Positions 1 to 8,460 are shown, numbered from the stretch's first letter. The stretch is 64,000 bases of DNA from VBDM01 sp963699535 (GCA_963699535.1 CAVOUJ010000017.1:31302-95301), one strand, 5' to 3'. Notes: generated by a model from the letters alone, not told the origin. Translations and numbers: made by a program.

Positions 1-505
1 GGCACGAGGCAGCAGTCGGCCATAGTGATCTCGTCGCGAAAGCAGAATCTCCCGTGTTTGCCGTGTTCGGCGAGGAACGACTCCATTATCCGGAATCCGT
101 CGGCGATCCAGTGGCGGTACCACGTATTCACGCTCTCCTCGTCCAGCTTGTATGCCGCGCGGATGTGCTTCAGCGTGCGCTGTTGTTGAGCGGATGGATC
201 TCGCAGGCGATGATCTGCGAAAACGCGCGGACGTAGTGCCGGTTGATCGGGTCCGCGGGTAGCAGCTTCGGCCCGGGATGCGCCTCGTCCAGGTATTCGA
301 TGATCGCAAGCGACTGGGTGAGAATGTGTCCCGCGTCGTCGAGCGCCGGGACCAGGCCTTGGGAGTTGATCGCCTTGTATTTCGCCTCAAGGTGCTCGGC
401 CTTGGGCAGGCTGACGAGCGCCGGCTCGTACTCGAGGCCCTTGTAGTTCAGCGCGATCCGCACGCGAAACGAGGCCGAAGACCGGGAAAAAGTGTAGAGC
501 TTCAT
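1..505 (-). CDS. maiA: Maleylacetoacetate isomerase (zeta-class glutathione S-transferase), partial, frame break
   Basis: This enzyme isomerises maleylacetoacetate to fumarylacetoacetate with glutathione in tyrosine and homogentisate breakdown, in the cytoplasm. The N-terminal thioredoxin-like domain begins MKLYTFSRSSASFRVRIAL, where the SSASFRVR stretch is the zeta-class active-site signature. It continues with the glutathione-site motif QSLAIIEYLDE and the helical-domain marker EIHPLNN. The frame breaks just after HPLNN near 186; the next frame carries on with family-like sequence (TWYRHWIADGF) to the window edge, so the C terminus is missing. It lies 10 nt downstream of the SemiSWEET gene, probably in one operon with the acyl-CoA synthetase. 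The break is probably a sequencing error. Confidence 0.85.
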
Positions 506-515
506 CGCGGGCAGG

Positions 516-767
516 TTACCCGAAGCGGAGTTTCATCGCCAGCACGGTCCCGGCGAGGACGAGCGTCACGCCGTTGCAGACGATGATCGGCCAGGCCCCG
601 AGCAGAAGCCCGTAGACGAACCAAAGCGCCACGCCGGACGTGAAGATCAGATACATCGACAGCGACAGGTCGCGCGCCGATCGCGTCTGCCAGATGCGCC
701 ACACCTGGGGAACGAAGGCGAGGGTGGTGAGCGCGCCGGCTAGAGCGCCGATCAGATCGTTGTTCAT
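516..767 (-). CDS. SemiSWEET-family small transporter (MtN3/PQ-loop)
   Basis: The product is an 83-residue inner-membrane protein with three predicted helices, the normal size of a bacterial SemiSWEET. Such proteins dimerise to form a facilitative sugar channel. The first helix contains the PQ motif in AFVPQVWRIW, the hallmark of the family, followed by a short charged linker and two more hydrophobic segments. The ATG at 767 is used because the long upstream extension of this frame only overlaps the acyl-CoA synthetase gene. The gene starts 2 nt after that gene's stop and is followed by maiA, so the three are probably cotranscribed. The substrate cannot be read from sequence. Confidence 0.85.
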   Translation of the reverse strand: MNNDLIGALAGALTTLAFVPQVWRIWQTRSARDLSLSMYLIFTSGVALWFVYGLLLGAWPIIVCNGVTLVLAGTVLAMKLRFG

Positions 768-769
768 GT

Positions 770-2401
770 TCAAGCCTTGCCCTTCCTTTGTTCTTCCCGC
801 ATTCGCAGGACGCGCCGCTGCACCTTGCCTGTCGTAGTCATCGGCAGGGCATCGATGAACTCTATTTCCTTGGGATACTCGTAAGGGGCGAGCTTGCCGC
901 GCACGTGCTGCTGCAATTCCGCTTCCAGCTCGGCCGAGGGACGGTAGCCCGGCGTGAGCACGATGAAGGCTTTCACGACATTGGTGCGCTCCGGATCGGG
1001 GCTTCCCACCACCGCGGCATTGGCCACCGCGGGATGCTTGACCAGGCAGTTTTCGATTTCCGATGGGCCGATGCGGTAGCCTGAGCTCTTGAACATGTCG
1101 TCGGCCCGGCCCTGGTACCAGAAATCTCCGTCCGCATCGCGCCTGGCGAGGTCCCCTGTCCGGCACCACTTGCCGGTATATTTTTTTCGCGTCGCTTCGG
1201 GATTCTTCCAGTATTCGAGGAAAAATACCGGATCGCCCTCGTCCCAGGCCGCCACTTCCCCTATCTCGCCGACCGGGACCTCGTTGCCCGCGTCGTCGAT
1301 GCAGGCGACCCGATGGCCCGGGTACGGCCGTCCGATCGAGCCTGGCTTGGCGGGCCACAGGGTGTGCGAATTGCCGACGATGTAGTTGATCTCGGTCTGG
1401 CCAAACATCTCGTTGACCGTCGCGCCGAGCGCCTCGCGGCTCCAGGCGAATACCGTCTCGCCCACCGATTCTCCGGCGCTCATGATCGAGCGCAGGGAAA
1501 TCCCGTATCGCTCCTTCGGCCGCGGCACCGCCTTCATCATCATCTTGAGCGCGGTCGGAAAGAGAAAAGTGTTGCGCACGCCGTATTTCTGCATCAGCCA
1601 GAACGCCTTTTCGGGATCGAAGCGGCCGCGGTAGCCGAGAATCGGAGTGCCGAAATACAACGACGGGAGGAGCGCATCCATCAGGCCGCCGGTCCAGGCC
1701 CAGTCCGCCGGAGACCAGAAAAAATCGCCGCCTCGAGGAAAGAGATCGTGGGAGTGCACGAAGCCCGGGATGTTTCCGAGGAGCACGCGCTGCGGCATGA
1801 GCGCGCCCTTGGGGGGGCCGGTCGTGCCGCTGGTGTAGATGAGGAGCGCCGGTTCGTCCGCGGCGGTATCGACCGGAGAGAAGCTGGACGACGCGTTTTC
1901 AAGGAGGGTTTCCCAGGGCCGCACCCAGGATTCGCTGGCGCCCGCGACACCGATGACGGATTTCAGCATCGGAAGCTTGTCGTGAATCTGGGCGAGGTTG
2001 GGCAGCGACGCGGGATCGACGAGTGCAGCGACCGCTTCACTATCCTGGAGCCGGTACTCCAGCGCCTCCGGACCGAAGAGCACCGAAAGGGGCATCGCCA
2101 CAGCGCCCATCTGGTAGCAGGCAAGGTGTGCTATTGCCGTTTCGATGCGCTGCGGAAGGATGACGGCGATACGCTCGCCGCGCTTGATGCCCAGGCCCAA
2201 GAGCGCGTTCGAGAGCCGGTTTGCCTCCTGCTGCAGATCCCAGAAGCTGCGTACCGCGGTGGCCCCGCCCTCGTCCTCCCAGTAGAGAGCGACGCGGCTG
2301 CGGTCCCGCGCGTGCTGGCCGCAGCAGGCGGCAGCCATGTTGAAGCGCGCCGGCACCTGCCATTTGAAGCCGTCATAGACCTCGCGATAACGATCCGGCA
2401 T
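770..2401 (-). CDS. AMP-forming acyl-CoA synthetase (ANL superfamily)
   Basis: The 543-residue cytoplasmic enzyme activates a carboxylic acid to acyl-AMP and then to acyl-CoA. Visible motifs in order are the phosphate-binding loop YTSGTTGPPKG, the adenine-binding region NEMFGQTE, the hinge segment GRADDMFKSSGYRIGPSEIE, and the C-terminal catalytic lysine in TTTGKVQRRVLR. The ATG at 2401 (MPDRYREVYDGF) matches the usual start of acetate or medium-chain acyl-CoA synthetases; the in-frame sequence further upstream runs into the divergent haloacid dehalogenase gene. It heads a probable operon with the SemiSWEET and maiA genes. Its chain-length preference is unknown. Confidence 0.88.
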   Translation of the reverse strand: MPDRYREVYDGFKWQVPARFNMAAACCGQHARDRSRVALYWEDEGGATAVRSFWDLQQEANRLSNALLGLGIKRGERIAVILPQRIETAIAHLACYQMGAVAMPLSVLFGPEALEYRLQDSEAVAALVDPASLPNLAQIHDKLPMLKSVIGVAGASESWVRPWETLLENASSSFSPVDTAADEPALLIYTSGTTGPPKGALMPQRVLLGNIPGFVHSHDLFPRGGDFFWSPADWAWTGGLMDALLPSLYFGTPILGYRGRFDPEKAFWLMQKYGVRNTFLFPTALKMMMKAVPRPKERYGISLRSIMSAGESVGETVFAWSREALGATVNEMFGQTEINYIVGNSHTLWPAKPGSIGRPYPGHRVACIDDAGNEVPVGEIGEVAAWDEGDPVFFLEYWKNPEATRKKYTGKWCRTGDLARRDADGDFWYQGRADDMFKSSGYRIGPSEIENCLVKHPAVANAAVVGSPDPERTNVVKAFIVLTPGYRPSAELEAELQQHVRGKLAPYEYPKEIEFIDALPMTTTGKVQRRVLRMREEQRKGKA

Positions 2402-2407
2402 ACGGGC

Positions 2408-2423
2408 CCCGAGTATACTCGGG
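2408..2423. promoter_or_regulatory. Perfect 16-bp palindrome with a -10-like core between divergent genes
   Basis: CCCGAGTATACTCGGG lies in the 48-nt gap between the acyl-CoA synthetase start (2401) and the haloacid dehalogenase start (2450). Its centre reads TATACT on the plus strand and, because it is symmetric, AGTATA on the other, so it could serve as a -10 element for one or both genes, an operator, or both. No convincing -35 is visible. Confidence 0.45.
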
Positions 2424-2449
2424 CTTCTTGCCGATTCTCGGGAGGTGGT

Positions 2450-3130
2450 TTGCCTTCGCTGCGCGCGCTCGTCTTCGATGCCTATGGCACGCTTTTCGAC
2501 GTGCATTCCGTCGTCGCGCTTTGCGACGAGCTCTGGCCGGGCAAGGGCGCTGCCTTGAGCCAGTTATGGCGCACGAAGCAGCTCGAGTACACCTGGCAGC
2601 GCAGCCTGATGCGCCGCTACGAGGACTTCGACCGCGTCACCGAAGCCGGACTGTACTACGCCTGCGCGGCGCTCGGACTTGTGCTCGACGATGCCCAACG
2701 CCGCAGGCTCATGGACGCCTACCTGAAGCTCGCGACCTTCCCGGAAGTCGCAAGGGTCCTCGCCGAGCTGAAATCCATGAAGCTCAGGACTGCCATCCTG
2801 TCCAACGGCTCGCCCGCGATGCTGCGGCCTGTCGTATCCAATGCGGGCCTTCGCAGCCTCATTCCGACGGTGATCAGCGTCGATCCCGGGAAAATCTACA
2901 AACCCGCGCCCGCCGTATACCGGCTCGCGGTGGAGAAGCTACGCGTGCCCAAGGCGGCGATAGGATTTGTTTCGAGCAACTGCTGGGACGCCTGCGGGGC
3001 GAAGTCCTTCGGCTTTCGCGTGTTCTGGATCAACCGCACCGGGGCGCCCGTCGACGAGCTGGATGCGGCACCCGACTACACCATTCGGAGCCTCGATGAG
3101 CTTCCGGCTCTGGTGCGCCGTCCAACGTAG
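2450..3130 (+). CDS. Haloacid dehalogenase type II (HAD superfamily)
   Basis: The 226-residue cytoplasmic hydrolase would convert (S)-2-haloacids to hydroxyacids or act on a related small substrate. HAD motif I is VFDAYGTLFDV with the nucleophilic aspartate near residue 9. Motif II is LSNGSP, the motif III lysine is in GKIYKPAP, and SSNCWDACGA is the SSNxWD pattern of L-2-haloacid dehalogenases. The TTG start at 2450 is preferred because a GGAGG ribosome site lies just upstream (2441-2445) and translation then enters directly into the conserved N terminus. Length is normal for the family. It is transcribed away from the acyl-CoA synthetase and is followed 4 nt later by a Nudix gene. Confidence 0.85.
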   Translation: MPSLRALVFDAYGTLFDVHSVVALCDELWPGKGAALSQLWRTKQLEYTWQRSLMRRYEDFDRVTEAGLYYACAALGLVLDDAQRRRLMDAYLKLATFPEVARVLAELKSMKLRTAILSNGSPAMLRPVVSNAGLRSLIPTVISVDPGKIYKPAPAVYRLAVEKLRVPKAAIGFVSSNCWDACGAKSFGFRVFWINRTGAPVDELDAAPDYTIRSLDELPALVRRPT

Positions 3131-3134
3131 CGGC

Positions 3135-3686
3135 ATGTCTTTCCCTCCGATGAACTTCTGCTCGAGCTGCGGCGCCCGGGTCAGCTTGCGCATTCCGCCC
3201 GAGGACACCGTTCCGCGTCACGTCTGCGACAGCTGCGGGACGATCCATTATCGCAATCCGCTCGTGGTAGTCGGTACCATCCCCGAGTGGGAGGAGCGGA
3301 TCCTGCTGTGCCGGCGCGCCATCGAGCCGCGTCACGGATATTGGACGCTTCCCGCCGGATTCATGGAACTGGGCGAGACGACCGCGCAGGCGGCGCTGCG
3401 CGAAACCCTGGAGGAAGCCAGAGCGCGCGTCGAGCTCGGCGAAGTCTTCACGCTTCTTTCCGTCCCGCACGTGAACCAGGTGCACCTGTACTACCGCGCC
3501 CGGCTGCTCGACCAGGAGTTCGCCGCAGGCGAGGAAACCCTGGAAGTGAGGCTATTCGGCGAAAGCGAGATTCCCTGGGACGCAATCGCCTTCCGCACGA
3601 TCTCGACGACGCTGCGGCACTTCTTCTCCGACAGGAAAGCAGGCCGGTTCCGCCTTCACGCCGGAGAGATCCTTCCGCCGAAGTGA
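3135..3686 (+). CDS. Nudix hydrolase with N-terminal zinc ribbon
   Basis: The 183-residue protein probably hydrolyses nucleoside diphosphate derivatives such as NADH, ADP-ribose or FAD. An N-terminal zinc ribbon is visible as CSSCG followed by CDSCG around residues 9-34. It leads into a Nudix domain with box GFMELGETTAQAALRETLEE. The metal-binding glutamates of REtLEE are present, but the glycine normally found two residues after the EE pair is arginine (EEARAR). That departure may affect helix packing. The gene follows the dehalogenase after 4 nt and is closed by a strong hairpin. Domain order resembles NudC-type enzymes, but the protein is shorter. Confidence 0.82.
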   Translation: MSFPPMNFCSSCGARVSLRIPPEDTVPRHVCDSCGTIHYRNPLVVVGTIPEWEERILLCRRAIEPRHGYWTLPAGFMELGETTAQAALRETLEEARARVELGEVFTLLSVPHVNQVHLYYRARLLDQEFAAGEETLEVRLFGESEIPWDAIAFRTISTTLRHFFSDRKAGRFRLHAGEILPPK

Positions 3687-3698
3687 CAGCGCCCTGCA

Positions 3699-3739
3699 CC
3701 GCGCGATGAACGGTGCGAGGCGTCCGTTCCATCGCGCGG
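3699..3739. terminator. Hairpin between convergent Nudix and amt genes, candidate bidirectional terminator
   Basis: Arms CCGCGCGATG (3699-3708) and CATCGCGCGG (3730-3739) pair perfectly. The next bases, AACGG and CCGTT, extend the stem to 15 pairs with one bulge and a loop of about 10 nt. It sits 12 nt after one stop codon and 37 nt from the other. There is no clear T-run, so it may act as a transcript-end stabiliser as much as an intrinsic terminator. Confidence 0.5.
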
Positions 3740-3776
3740 AGTAAACCGGCGCTGCGTCAGGCGACGTCCGGATTTA

Positions 3777-5096
3777 TCAAAGGTTGTAGCCCTTCTCGTT
3801 GTGCAGGACGGTGTCGAGGCCCTCGTTCTCCTCCTCCGGCTGCACGCGCATCCCGGCCACCGCATCGCTCAGCTTGAGCAGGATCAAGGTGACCACGCCG
3901 GACCACGCCGCGACCGCGAGCACTCCGGTGAGCTGCACCAGCACCTGGCCGCCCATCGTCACCTTCTCGGCGTAACCCACGCCGCCAAAGTAGGCCGCGG
4001 CGAACACGCCGGTGAGGAGGGTGCCGAGCATGCCTCCGACGCCGTGCACCGGGAACACGTCGAGCGAGTCGTCCACCTTGAGCGCCTGCTTCATGTAGCT
4101 GGTGGCGAAGAAGCAGACGATGCCGGCGGCGGCCCCGATCGCGAGCGCGCCTATGGGTCCGACGAAACCCGAGGCCGGTGTGATCGTGCCCAGGCCCGCG
4201 ACCATGCCGGTCACGATGCCGAGCGCCGAGGGCTTGCCGTAGCGCATCCATTCGCAAACCATCCAGGCGAACGCCCCGGTCGCTGCGCCGATGTGCGTCA
4301 CCAGCATCGCCATGCCCGCGGCGCCGTCGGCGGCGATCGCGCTACCCGCGTTGAAGCCGAACCAGCCCACCCACAGCATGCAGGCACCGGTCACCGTCAT
4401 GGTCATGTTGTGCGGCGGCATGGGCGTTTCCGGGAAAGCCCCTGCGCTTGCCGAGCACGAGCGCGCAGACCAGTGCAGCCATGCCGGCATTCAGGTGCAC
4501 GACGGTGCCGCCGGCGAAATCCATGATCCCCATCTTCTGCAGCCAGCCGTCGCCCCAGACCCAGTGGGCGATCGGGCAATAGACGACGAGCAGCCACAGC
4601 AGGCTGAAGAGCAGCATGCCCGAGAATTTCACGCGCTCGGCATAGGCGCCGAGAACCAGCGCCGGCGTGATGATCGCAAAGGTGAGCTGATACATCGCGA
4701 ACACGGTCTCCGGAATGGTCGTACCTGTCCTGATCGCCTTGAGGTCGATTCCGGCCAGGAACGACTTGGCGAAACCGCCGTACCACGCGTTGCTCGCGCC
4801 GCCGTCGCCGAACGCGATGCTGTATCCGACCACCAGCCACGCGAGCGTCACGATGCAGGTAATCGCGAAGCACTGCATGAGGACGGAAAGCACGTTCTTC
4901 ATGCGCACGAGGCCCGCGTAGAATAGCGCGAGTCCCGGGAGCGTCATGAACAGGACGAGCACCGACGAGGTGAGCATCCACGCCGTGTTCGCCGCGTCCA
5001 GCTTGGGCGGCTCCCCGCCAAGGCGAAGGGCGCGTGAAGGATCAACGGAGCCAGCAGGAATGAAATGAGGGAAGAACGGCAGCGGATTTTTGTCAT
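3777..5096 (-). CDS. amt: Ammonium transporter Amt, two frame breaks
   Basis: This inner-membrane ammonium channel is about 440 residues long. A cleavable signal sequence (MTKIRCRSSLISFLLAP, ending ALAG) is followed by the N-terminal Amt segment with AANTAWMLTSS and TLPGLALFYAG. The C-terminal part contains GFNAGSAIAAD, FPVHGVGG and the cytoplasmic tail. The frame breaks near 5018, between signal peptide and mature protein in a G-run, and near 4430, where GKRRGFP should continue as ETPMPPHNM but a C-run seems one base too long. The start at 5096 has a strong AGGAGG site. No glnK lies beside it, although the family is usually regulated by a PII protein. Probably intact in the organism. Confidence 0.87.
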
Positions 5097-5253
5097 TGAT
5101 CTCCTCCTCGAGCGCGCCGCAGGCTGCTCCCGGCGCGATGCGAATGATGGACTCAATGTCGTCGTTTTCGCAAGACACACTGCGCCTCACACCGCATGGC
5201 CCGCCCGCCCAGTTGACACGATCCACCCGCACCCTTTAGCGTTGCCGGATTCC

Positions 5254-5949
5254 ATGCAGAGACGCGATTTCATGTTCGCCTGCGCTGCTTCGGCACTCGG
5301 CGTCTCGATGCCGGCAGCGCCGGCCGACGCGCAACCGCGACTGTACTCCCGCGCGCGGCTGGTGAACCCGGGCGGCCAGCCGCTCAGGGCACGCGCCCTG
5401 CCCGCGAACCAGAACTTCATATTCCACTACCCGTTCGCCGGCACGCCCTGCTTCCTTCTGAACCTCGGCAGGCCGGCCAAGGTATCGGCGCAGCTCAGAA
5501 CCGCCGACAAACACGTGTATCAGTGGCCGGGCGGAGTCGGCGCGGACCAGAACATCGTCGCCTACTCCGCGATCTGCGCCCATAAGCTGACCTATCCTAC
5601 CCGCCAGATCAGCTTCATCAGCTATCGCGGCGAGAAATCGGCCGGCAGCAAGTTCTCCCGCGTGATTCACTGTTGCTCGGAGCACAGCCAGTACGATCCC
5701 TCGGAGGGCGCCAAGGTCGTGGCGGGCCCTGCCCCGCAGCCGCTCGCCGCGATTCTTCTCGAACACGATCCCGCGAGCGACGGCCTGTACGCGGTCGGAA
5801 CCCTGGGCGGGGAGATGTTCAACGAGTTTTTCAGCAAATACGAATTTCGTCTCGCGGTCGATCACAACGGGCAGGCTCGCGCAGCGGTCTCGGGGAGCTG
5901 CGTCGTGAGCGAGCTCGCAGAATACTGCCGGCAGCAAGTGAAGTGCTGA
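5254..5949 (+). CDS. Tat-exported Rieske-type [2Fe-2S] protein
   Basis: The 231-residue protein is probably exported folded to the periplasm. MQRRDFMFACAASALG is a twin-arginine signal. The cluster ligands can be read as CAH near residue 108 and CSEH near residue 145 (in HCCSEHSQYDPSEG), the CxH...CxxH spacing of Rieske proteins. The segment GAKVVAGPAPQPLAAI after the second ligand box matches the conserved tail of respiratory-type Rieske domains, such as cytochrome bc1 and arsenite oxidase small subunits. No bc1 or molybdenum-enzyme gene lies nearby, so its partner is unknown. The ATG at 5254 begins directly with the Tat motif. aat starts 7 nt after its stop. Confidence 0.75.
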   Translation: MQRRDFMFACAASALGVSMPAAPADAQPRLYSRARLVNPGGQPLRARALPANQNFIFHYPFAGTPCFLLNLGRPAKVSAQLRTADKHVYQWPGGVGADQNIVAYSAICAHKLTYPTRQISFISYRGEKSAGSKFSRVIHCCSEHSQYDPSEGAKVVAGPAPQPLAAILLEHDPASDGLYAVGTLGGEMFNEFFSKYEFRLAVDHNGQARAAVSGSCVVSELAEYCRQQVKC

Positions 5950-5956
5950 AAGCGGG

Positions 5957-6667
5957 ATGATCCCCTGGCTGGCGCTCGGCGCGCCTTTCCCGCCGGTACA
6001 GTCGGCGCTCAAGCAACCGAATGGTCTGCTCGCCGCGGGCGGGGAGTTGTCTTCCGAGCGCCTGCTCGAAGGCTATCGTCGCGGGATCTTCCCGTGGTTC
6101 AGCGAAGGCGAGCCCATACTGTGGTGGAGCCCGGACCCGCGCATGGTCCTGTTTCCAGATGAACTCAGGATCTCGCGCTCGCTGGCGAAGACCCTGCGCA
6201 ACCGCCGCTACGAAGTACGCTTCGATTCGGCCTTCGATGAAGTCATAGCGGGGTGCGCCGCTCCGCGGAGCCGCGAGGCCGGCACGTGGATCACGGGCGA
6301 GATGATCGCCGCCTATCGCCGCCTGCGCGCGCTGGGCTGGGCGCATTCGGCAGAAACCTGGATCGACGGGGCACTCGCCGGAGGGCTCTACGGCGTGGCG
6401 GTCGGCCAGGTGTTCTTCGGCGAGTCGATGTTCTCGCGCAGCACCGACGCCTCCAAGATCGCGCTCGTTGCCCTGGTGGCGCATCTGAAGTCGTCCGATT
6501 TCCGCCTTATCGACTGCCAGATGCGCACGCAGCATCTCGAATCGCTCGGTGCGCGCGAGATCCCGCGGCGGCGGTTTTCCAGACTCCTCGAGGAGTTGAT
6601 ACACTATCCGCGCCCGCCGGGGAGTTGGAACGGCGCATCCTTCGTGCACGAGCCATGTCGAAACTGA
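5957..6667 (+). CDS. aat: Leucyl/phenylalanyl-tRNA--protein transferase
   Basis: The 236-residue cytoplasmic enzyme adds Leu or Phe from aminoacyl-tRNA to N-terminal Lys or Arg, marking proteins for ClpS/ClpAP degradation. Family signatures are clear: GLLAAGGELSSERLLEGYRRGIFPW near the N terminus, WWSPDPRMVL, TWI near residue 114, HSAETW, GGLYGVAVGQVFFGESMFS, and DCQM with the following HLESLGAREIPR. Length is normal. Its end overlaps the start of bpt by 13 nt, so the two N-degron transferases are translationally linked. Confidence 0.95.
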   Translation: MIPWLALGAPFPPVQSALKQPNGLLAAGGELSSERLLEGYRRGIFPWFSEGEPILWWSPDPRMVLFPDELRISRSLAKTLRNRRYEVRFDSAFDEVIAGCAAPRSREAGTWITGEMIAAYRRLRALGWAHSAETWIDGALAGGLYGVAVGQVFFGESMFSRSTDASKIALVALVAHLKSSDFRLIDCQMRTQHLESLGAREIPRRRFSRLLEELIHYPRPPGSWNGASFVHEPCRN

Positions 6668-7395
6668 ACGACCTGCCGCACGCAGTACTGCAGTTCTACG
6701 TGACTGCGCCCTACCCGTGCAGCTACCTGCCCGGCAGGATGGCGCGCTCGCAGGTCGCGACCCCGAGTCACTTGATCGGCACCGACCTCTACGCCGATCT
6801 GGTGCGTCTCGGTTTTCGCCGAAGCGGCATCTTCACCTACCGTCCCTACTGCGACCACTGCCGCGCCTGCGTTCCGGTGCGCGTCCCGGTCGAGGAGTTT
6901 CGCGCCTCGCGAAGCCAGCGGCGCGCGTGGGCCAAGCACGAAGCGCTGCAATCCACGGTGACGGGACTGCGCTTCCGAGTCGAGCATTACTCGCTCTACC
7001 TTCGCTATCAGGCGAGCCGCCACGCCGGCGGCGGCATGGACCAGGACAGCCGCGACCAGTACTCGCATTTCCTGCTGCAGAGCCGGGTGAGCACGCGGTT
7101 GGTGGAATTCCGCGACAAGGGAAAGCTGATGGTGGTGTCGATCGTCGATCACCTGGGAGACGGCCTTTCTTCCGTATACACCTTCTACGATCCCGACGCC
7201 GCCGGCGCGAGCTTCGGCACTTTCAACATCCTGTGGCAGATCGAGCAGTGCCGCCGCCTTCACCTGCCTTACCTGTATCTCGGCTACTGGATCAGGGACA
7301 GCCGCAAGATGTCCTACAAGGCGCGTTTCCAGCCGATCGAAGGATTCATCGACGGCGCGTGGCGGCGCGTGTCCCCGGAGGAGATCGGCTCCTAG
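6655..7395 (+). CDS. bpt: Aspartate/glutamate leucyltransferase
   Basis: The 246-residue enzyme (Bpt, ATE1-like) transfers Leu to N-terminal Asp or Glu, feeding the bacterial N-degron pathway that aat also serves. Recognisable elements are the N-terminal FYVTAPYPCSYLPGRMAR, the cysteine-rich stretch YCDHCRACVPVRV, a central DGLSSVYTFYDP, and YLGYWIRDSRKMSYKARFQP near the end. The ATG at 6655 lies within the last codons of aat, and MSKLNDLPHAVLQFY agrees with the family start. Its activity has not been shown here but the assignment is firm from motif content. Confidence 0.93.
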   Translation: MSKLNDLPHAVLQFYVTAPYPCSYLPGRMARSQVATPSHLIGTDLYADLVRLGFRRSGIFTYRPYCDHCRACVPVRVPVEEFRASRSQRRAWAKHEALQSTVTGLRFRVEHYSLYLRYQASRHAGGGMDQDSRDQYSHFLLQSRVSTRLVEFRDKGKLMVVSIVDHLGDGLSSVYTFYDPDAAGASFGTFNILWQIEQCRRLHLPYLYLGYWIRDSRKMSYKARFQPIEGFIDGAWRRVSPEEIGS

Positions 7396-7419
7396 CCCGG
7401 AGCGCCGCCAGCGCGGCGG

Positions 7420-7425
7420 TACAAT
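7420..7425 (+). promoter_or_regulatory. Candidate -10 element of pyrD (TACAAT), very close to the start codon
   Basis: TACAAT is followed by GC-rich GTCGGC and then the pyrD ATG at 7432, only 6 nt downstream. If used, the transcript would begin at or next to the start codon and be leaderless. No good -35 is seen. The same TAnAAT plus GC-rich pattern recurs before several other genes in the window. Confidence 0.35.
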
Positions 7426-7431
7426 GTCGGC

Positions 7432-8460
7432 ATGCTCTATAGCGCCGTCCGGCCGCTGCTGTTCACGCTCGATCCGGAAACGGCGCACTGCGCGAGCCTG
7501 GCATCGCTCGACGCCCTGAACCGCCTCGGCGCCGCGTCGTTCCTCGCCACCGCCGCGCCCCGCATTCCCGTGCGCGCGATGGGCCTGGATTTCCCCAATC
7601 CCGTGGGCCTCGCAGCCGGCATGGACAAGAACGGCGAGCACATCGACGGACTTTCCGCCCTCGGCTTCGGCTTCCTCGAAGTCGGAGCCGCGACCCCCCG
7701 CCCGCAAGGGGGCAATCCCAAGCCGCGCCTTTTCCGCCTCCCCGAGGCCGAAGCGCTGATCAATCGACTGGGGTTCAACAACGCCGGGGTCGACGTCCTC
7801 GTCGAAAACATCCGCCGCTCGCAGTATCGCGGCGTTCTCGGAGTCAACATAGGAAGAAACTTCGACACTCCCAACGAGCGCGCGGCCGACGACTACGTCG
7901 CCTGCCTGCGCAAGGTCCACGCGCACGCGAGCTTCGTGACCGCGAACATTTCCTCACCCAACACCAAGGACCTGCGGGCGTTGCAGCGCCCGGACGGCCT
8001 CGATGGGCTCCTCGTCGCCCTCGCCGCAGAACGCGATCGACTGACCCGGGAGCAAGGAAAACGCGTTCCCCTCGCAGTCAAGGTCGCACCGGATCTCGAC
8101 GATGCTGCGATCGAGGCGATCGCCGACCGCGTCGTTGCCCGCGGCATCGACGCGGTGATCGCGACCAATACGACGGTATCGCGCAAAGGAGTCGAGCACC
8201 TGCCCGCGAGCCACGAGCGCGGCGGCCTTTCCGGCTCGCCGCTCAAGGCGCTCGCCACGGCGATCGTGGCCAAGTTTCGCCGTGTGCTGCCCGAAAGCGT
8301 GGCGATCGTCGGAGTCGGCGGCATCGCGAGCGCCGCCGACGCCCGCGAAAAGCTGGACGCAGGCGCCAGCCTCGTCCAGCTCTATACGGCACTCGTCTTT
8401 CGGGGGCCGTCCCTGGTAGGCGAGATCGTAAGAGGCCTCGCGGCGGGACAATCCCGATGA
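7432..8460 (+). CDS. pyrD: Dihydroorotate dehydrogenase (quinone), class 2
   Basis: The 342-residue FMN enzyme oxidises dihydroorotate to orotate in pyrimidine synthesis and passes electrons to membrane quinone. The amphipathic N terminus MLYSAVRPLLFTLDPETAH is the class-2 membrane-associating segment. The barrel shows GLAAGMDKNGEH, GFLEVGAATPRPQGGNPKPRLFRLPE, NRLGFNNAG, ANISSPNTKDLR with the class-2 catalytic serine, KVAPDLDD, TNTT, GGLSG and GVGGI. Length is normal. It overlaps rnfB by 4 nt, suggesting translational coupling, and lies downstream of bpt with a short gap. Confidence 0.95.
   Translation: MLYSAVRPLLFTLDPETAHCASLASLDALNRLGAASFLATAAPRIPVRAMGLDFPNPVGLAAGMDKNGEHIDGLSALGFGFLEVGAATPRPQGGNPKPRLFRLPEAEALINRLGFNNAGVDVLVENIRRSQYRGVLGVNIGRNFDTPNERAADDYVACLRKVHAHASFVTANISSPNTKDLRALQRPDGLDGLLVALAAERDRLTREQGKRVPLAVKVAPDLDDAAIEAIADRVVARGIDAVIATNTTVSRKGVEHLPASHERGGLSGSPLKALATAIVAKFRRVLPESVAIVGVGGIASAADAREKLDAGASLVQLYTALVFRGPSLVGEIVRGLAAGQSR

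Noticed and set aside
1313..2449. Long plus-strand open frame running through the acyl-CoA synthetase region into the dehalogenase
   Set aside because: It is antisense to a well-conserved synthetase; only the part from TTG 2450 shows protein-family sequence.
5097..5253. A sigma-54 promoter upstream of amt, as expected for nitrogen control
   Set aside because: No sequence with the GG and GC pair at -24/-12 spacing was found.
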